Assembly: GCA_016183655.1 (NCBI GenBank)
Contig: JACPEH010000002.1
Location: 109,366-173,365, forward strand
Reading direction: 5' to 3'
Origin: Rhodocyclales bacterium
Lineage (GTDB): Bacteria; Pseudomonadota; Gammaproteobacteria; Burkholderiales; Rhodocyclaceae
Length of the DNA: 64,000 nucleotides
The translations under genes were made by a program, and so were the position numbers. This document shows, piece by piece, positions 54,960 through 64,000 of the stretch. The stretch's first letter is position 1. Each line of letters begins with the position of its first letter. A model generated the notes under the pieces. It worked only from the letters and a program-made list of their open reading frames with translations. It was not told the DNA's origin and made no database searches.

Positions 54960-57127
54960 CACTTTCTCTCCTCTCCGGCCGCAACGTCGCTTCGTCCCAA
55001 GGCGCGACGTACCTCGGCGAGAAAATCATCGTGCTCGAAACAGTGTTTTTCCACGATCCGCTGCACGTAGCCGTTGAGCCGTTCCCTGTCCTCGCGCTTG
55101 ATGCTCTTGGCGGTGAGGACGATGATCGGCACGGCGGCCGTCGCCGGGTCGGATTTCAGGGCCTGGACGACGTCGAAGCCGCTGACCTGCGGCATCATCA
55201 GGTCGAGAATGAGCAGATCGGGCGGCGTCCGGCTGGCGATGGCGATGCCTTCCCGCCCGCCGTAGGCATGCAGCACCCGGCAGTCGAGCTCGCGCAGATG
55301 GGTGGTCATCAGCTCCACGGCGAGCGGATCGTCGTCGACGACGAGGATGGTGAATTCCCGCCGCTCCGACTCATCCGGCCGCAACTGCCGGATGCTTGCC
55401 AGCAGGGATTCCCGGTTCACCGGCTTCTGCAGCACCTCGGCGGCGCCCAACGCGAAACCTTCCTTCCGGTCGGCGACGACAGAAACAATGACCACCGGAA
55501 TGCCGGCGAGTTCGGGGTTTTCCTTTAGCCGCTCCAGCGCTTCCCAACCGCCCATTTCCGGCAGCAGGAGGTCGAGCACGATCAGGTCGGGGCGCTCCTG
55601 CGCCGCCATCTGCAGCCCTTCCGGCGCGCTGCCCGTCCGGCTCACCCGGTAGTCGGCCCGGTCCAGATAGAGGCCAATAATTTCCGCTGCTGCGTCGTCG
55701 TCCTCGATGACCAGAACCCTGCCGGCCTTTCCGTGCGCCATCTCGCCTGCGCCCGGCGCCGACGCCGCGGCATCGGTCTCCTGGCGCCAGGGCAGCCAGA
55801 CGGCGAAGCAGGAGCCCTGCCCCGGGGCGCTCGCCACGGCCACCGTGCCGCCGTGCAGCTCGGCCATCCGCCGCACCAGCGCGAGGCCGAGCCCGGTCCC
55901 CTCGTAGCCGCGGGCGAGGGAGGCGTCGAGCTGCAGGAAGGTCTGGAAGAGCCGCTGCAGATCGTCGGCGGTGATGCCGATGCCGTTGTCGCAGACCTCG
56001 ATTTCGAGGAACTGCCGGAATTCGCTCTCGACCAGCGGCAGCCGGCGCACCGCGCCGCCCTCCGGCACCGCCAGTTGCAGTTCGTCGCGCCCCAGCGGGC
56101 GGGCTGCCAGACTGACATGGCCGCCATCCGGGGTGAACTTCACGGCGTTGGAAAGCAGGTTGTAGACGATCTGCTTCAGCTTGCGCGCATCAGCGACGAG
56201 GTGCGCTGGCCCCGGATGGATGTCGAGCTTGAGCTTGATGCGATGCTTCAAGGCTTGTTCGCGCACGATGTTCAGGCTGGCCTGCAGCAGCGTTGCCACT
56301 TCCAGCCGCTCCGGGTCGAGACTCATGCGGCCGGCCTCGATCTTGGACAGGTCGAGAATGTCGTTGATCAGCGAGAGCAGATGCTGGCCGCTATTGAAGA
56401 TCTCGCCGATGTAGCGCTGCTGCTCGGCGCTGAGCGTCCCGAGCAGGCCATCCTTCAGCACTTCGGAAAAGCCGATGATGGCGTTCAGGGGCGTGCGCAG
56501 CTCGTGCGACATGCTGGCCAGGAATTCGCTCTTCAAGCGCGAAGCCGCTTCGAGCTGGAGGTTCTGCCGCGAGATTTCCTCGGCGTGGTGCTGGATCTCC
56601 TGCGCTTGCTGTTCCAGTCGCCGGTTGAGATGGAAGAGGTCGACGAAGACCTGCACCTTGGCGCGCAGGATCGCCGGAATGACGGGGGAGTAGATGTAAT
56701 CCACCGCGCCGAGGGTGTAGCCCTGGCTGCGTTCGGCCTCGCTGCCGGCCTCGGCGGTGACGAAGATGATCGGCGTGTGGGCCGAACGGGGCCGGCCGTG
56801 GATCAGGCTGGCGGTCTCGAAGCCGCCCATCGTCGGCATGTTGACGTCGAGCAGGACGACGGCGAAGTCGCGTTGCAGCAACTGGCGCAGCGCCTCGCGG
56901 CCGGAAGTGGCGGTGACCACCGTCAGGCCCATGTTCGCCACCACCGCGAGCAGCGATTCGAGCTTGCCCGGATTGTCGTCCACCACCAGAATGCAGGCCG
57001 GATCCGCGTCCGGTACTGCCGGACGCGGCGTGGGGCCGCTGTCCTTCACCGCTGGAACCTCGGGCAATGCACCGCCGCGCTTTTCTTCCTGCGTCACTTC
57101 CCGTTCTCCTCGGCGTCTTCCCTTCAT
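54959..57127 (-). CDS. Hybrid histidine kinase: REC-HisKA-HATPase-REC-REC
   Basis: A 722-residue soluble kinase. ATG 57127 overlaps the CheB stop by 4 bases. An in-frame GTG at 57097, behind a stronger AGGAGAA, is a real alternative. The N-terminal receiver (ILVVDDNPGKLESL, VVLLDVNMPTMGGFE) is followed by a coiled segment (LEQQAQEIQHHAEEISRQN), His[18 protein letters not shown] (His near 206), ATPase boxes and two more receivers. The core is very similar to the kinase at 49965-53582, so the two are paralogues. Confidence 0.94.
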   Translation of the reverse strand: MKGRRRGEREVTQEEKRGGALPEVPAVKDSGPTPRPAVPDADPACILVVDDNPGKLESLLAVVANMGLTVVTATSGREALRQLLQRDFAVVLLDVNMPTMGGFETASLIHGRPRSAHTPIIFVTAEAGSEAERSQGYTLGAVDYIYSPVIPAILRAKVQVFVDLFHLNRRLEQQAQEIQHHAEEISRQNLQLEAASRLKSEFLASMSHELRTPLNAIIGFSEVLKDGLLGTLSAEQQRYIGEIFNSGQHLLSLINDILDLSKIEAGRMSLDPERLEVATLLQASLNIVREQALKHRIKLKLDIHPGPAHLVADARKLKQIVYNLLSNAVKFTPDGGHVSLAARPLGRDELQLAVPEGGAVRRLPLVESEFRQFLEIEVCDNGIGITADDLQRLFQTFLQLDASLARGYEGTGLGLALVRRMAELHGGTVAVASAPGQGSCFAVWLPWRQETDAAASAPGAGEMAHGKAGRVLVIEDDDAAAEIIGLYLDRADYRVSRTGSAPEGLQMAAQERPDLIVLDLLLPEMGGWEALERLKENPELAGIPVVIVSVVADRKEGFALGAAEVLQKPVNRESLLASIRQLRPDESERREFTILVVDDDPLAVELMTTHLRELDCRVLHAYGGREGIAIASRTPPDLLILDLMMPQVSGFDVVQALKSDPATAAVPIIVLTAKSIKREDRERLNGYVQRIVEKHCFEHDDFLAEVRRALGRSDVAAGEERK

Positions 57128-57687
57128 TTTCGGCTCAATTCGAGAAGGCAGAGGGGAATGGCCTCGATGCGCAGGGACTTGGCGCCGGGTGTCGCCGCCC
57201 GCGCGGCATCCGGCATTTCCGCCGCCAGCGCGGTTTCGGCCGATTCGACCAGGGCGACGCCGCCACGCTGCTTGATCGCCGCCAGGCCAGCGGCGCCGTC
57301 CCTGCCGCTGCCGGTGAGCACGACGCCGATTGCCCGCCGGCCAAAGGTGTCGGCGGCGCTCTCGAAGAGCACGTCGATCGACGGCTGGGCATACGACACG
57401 GGACTCTCGGTGGACAGGGCGAAATGGTCGCCGTCGACCAGCAGGTGGTAGCCCGAAGGCGCCAGGTACACGCAGCCGGGCATGATCGGCAGCTTGTCCT
57501 CGCCCTCCCGCACGCTCAGCGCGCAGCTGTCCTGCAGCACGAAGAGGAGCGAGTCGCCGCCCTCCTGGCGGCGGTGCTGGGCGACGGCCAGCGGCAGCGG
57601 GAAGTCTCCGGGCAGGCCGGCGAGCACCTTGTGTACCGCCTGCAGGCCGCCGAGGGAGGCGCCGATGACGACGATGCCGTATTTCAT
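57124..57687 (-). CDS. Stand-alone CheB-type methylesterase
   Basis: A 187-residue CheB catalytic domain without a receiver. The triad is visible: Ser11 in VIGASLGGLQAV, His38 in AVAQHRR and Asp130 in LTGSGRDGAAGLAAIKQRGG. It also has YLAPSGYHLLVDGDHFAL. It removes methyl groups from glutamates of receptors or similar targets. With CheR next door but no chemoreceptor or CheA in view, the target could be the poly-HAMP kinase. It is 10 bases downstream of cheR. Confidence 0.93.
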   Translation of the reverse strand: MKYGIVVIGASLGGLQAVHKVLAGLPGDFPLPLAVAQHRRQEGGDSLLFVLQDSCALSVREGEDKLPIMPGCVYLAPSGYHLLVDGDHFALSTESPVSYAQPSIDVLFESAADTFGRRAIGVVLTGSGRDGAAGLAAIKQRGGVALVESAETALAAEMPDAARAATPGAKSLRIEAIPLCLLELSRK

Positions 57688-57697
57688 TCCCCTGTCC

Positions 57698-58561
57698 TCA
57701 TGCGGTCTTGCGGTAGAGCCGCTGCCCCGGGAGTAGCGTCGCGTAGCGCGCCTCGAAGGCGGTGCATTGGAGCGACTCGCCGCGTCCCAGCCCGAGAAAG
57801 CCGCCGATCGCCAGGCTGTCGTAGATGAGCTGGAGCACCCGGTCCTGCAGGCGGCGGTTGAAGTAGATCATGACGTTGCGGCACAGCACGACGTCGAACT
57901 CGTTGAAGGAGGCATCCGAGACCAGGTTGTGCGCTGCCCAGACGATCGGCTGGCGCAGGAAGTCGCGCATGATTACCCGCTCGGGGCTGGCGGTGAAGTA
58001 CTCGGAGAACTCGCCCCGGCCGCCGGCCTGATGATAGGAGGTGGTGTATTCGCGCATGTGCTTGATCGGGAAGATCGCCTCCCGGCCCAGGGCGAGCAGC
58101 TTTTCGTTGATGTCCGTGGCGTAGATGCGGGATCGCTCCAGCAATCCTTCCTCGTGCAGCACGATGGCGAGCGAATAGACCTCCTCGCCGGCGGCGCAGC
58201 CGGCATGCCAGATGCGCAGCCGGGGAGCGCTGCGCAGCAGCGGCACGGCCTGGTCGCGGAAGGTTTTGTAGAAGGCCGGGTCGCGAAAGAAGGCCGAGAA
58301 ATCCACCGACAGCACGTCGAGAAAGCGCACCATGCACGCCGGGTCGTGCAGGATGCGGTCCTGCAGCGCGGAGACGGTGTCCAGCCCCTCCTCGTTCATG
58401 GCGCGATGGACGCGGCGCTTGAACGAGGCCGGCGCATAGTCGCGGAAGTCGTAGCCGTAGCGCTGATACACGGCTTCGAGCAGGAGCGGCAACTCGACGT
58501 TCTCGATCGCTTCCGTTGCGGTGAGGTGCACATGGCGGCTTTCCTTCACGGGCGTAGGCAT
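57698..58561 (-). CDS. CheR-type protein-glutamate methyltransferase
   Basis: A 287-residue protein with the N-terminal helical domain (YGYDFRDYAPASFKRRVHRAMNEEGL) and the SAM domain: LRIWHAGCAAGEEVYSLAIVLHEE, IYATDINEKLLALGREAIFP, VLCRNVMIYFNRRLQDRVLQLIYDSLAIGGFLGLGRGESL. It methylates glutamates using S-adenosylmethionine. It lies 31 bases downstream of the poly-HAMP kinase gene and ahead of cheB in one operon. Confidence 0.95.
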   Translation of the reverse strand: MPTPVKESRHVHLTATEAIENVELPLLLEAVYQRYGYDFRDYAPASFKRRVHRAMNEEGLDTVSALQDRILHDPACMVRFLDVLSVDFSAFFRDPAFYKTFRDQAVPLLRSAPRLRIWHAGCAAGEEVYSLAIVLHEEGLLERSRIYATDINEKLLALGREAIFPIKHMREYTTSYHQAGGRGEFSEYFTASPERVIMRDFLRQPIVWAAHNLVSDASFNEFDVVLCRNVMIYFNRRLQDRVLQLIYDSLAIGGFLGLGRGESLQCTAFEARYATLLPGQRLYRKTA

Positions 58562-58592
58562 CGCGGCTGGCCCTCCGGCCTGGCGGCAGAGG

Positions 58593-64000
<5,408 letters not shown>

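Overview
The window is GC-rich, densely packed chromosomal DNA. The gene content (NnrS, many hybrid histidine kinases, c-di-GMP proteins and a c-di-GMP riboswitch, TssQ-type lipoprotein, phosphatidylserine decarboxylase, dispersed palindromic repeats of the 'GTCATTCCGG' kind) fits a betaproteobacterium, possibly of the Rhodocyclales. That placement is inference and was not tested. No rRNA, tRNA, CRISPR array or intact transposase gene was seen.

Layout. (1) 1-9273, minus strand: a tightly spaced operon of nine genes: caspase-like peptidase, TIR-NB-ARC-TPR STAND protein, integral membrane protein, two lipoproteins, CHAP/NlpC-like cell-wall hydrolase with a peptidoglycan-binding domain, a TIR protein, a TIR-like/TPR protein and the start of a further protein. 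It looks like a multi-effector immune or conflict system, and it is the most striking feature here. It abuts a truncated DUF3999-type gene (about 9495-9847) that marks an old insertion or deletion edge. (2) 10.1-16.5 kb: metabolic genes with LysR regulators (isochorismatase-type hydrolase, FMN split-barrel protein, GST, mandelate racemase-like enzyme). (3) 16.9-24.9 kb, plus strand: a complete V/A-type ATPase operon (peripheral stalk, C, I, K, F, E, A, B, D). (4) 25.0-27.4 kb: secreted protein, M48 metallopeptidase with TPRs, lipoprotein. (5) 27.6-34.7 kb: a frameshifted gene, a NACHT-like STAND NTPase with pentapeptide repeats, TssQ, a Ser/Thr kinase, a PP2C phosphatase and an FHA protein, which resembles the T6SS post-translational control module without T6SS core genes. 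(6) 34.8-46.7 kb: cytochrome c, a GEMM-I riboswitch-controlled secreted protein, a degenerate HD-GYP protein, a TPR-CHAT protease lipoprotein, a CBS protein, Psd, aldehyde dehydrogenase, NnrS and a nitronate monooxygenase-like enzyme. (7) 46.9-64.0 kb, minus strand: a large signalling block with an EAL-REC protein, single-domain response regulators, two hybrid kinases, glutathione peroxidase, CheB, CheR and a poly-HAMP hybrid kinase that runs off the window.

How it fits together. Three separate places carry death-fold-like immune parts (caspase/TIR/STAND operon, NACHT-pentapeptide STAND, CHAT protease), so the locus is rich in conflict-type proteins. c-di-GMP signalling is also concentrated: the riboswitch at 36.0 kb, the HD-GYP protein whose HD dyad is lost, and the EAL protein. 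Two families of structured dispersed repeats occupy intergenic gaps: a 130-bp three-hairpin element at 36.2, 45.1 and 54.4 kb, and a palindromic element at 40.4 kb with a half copy at 46.7 kb. In one case each, the repeat end carries the stop codon of the neighbouring gene.
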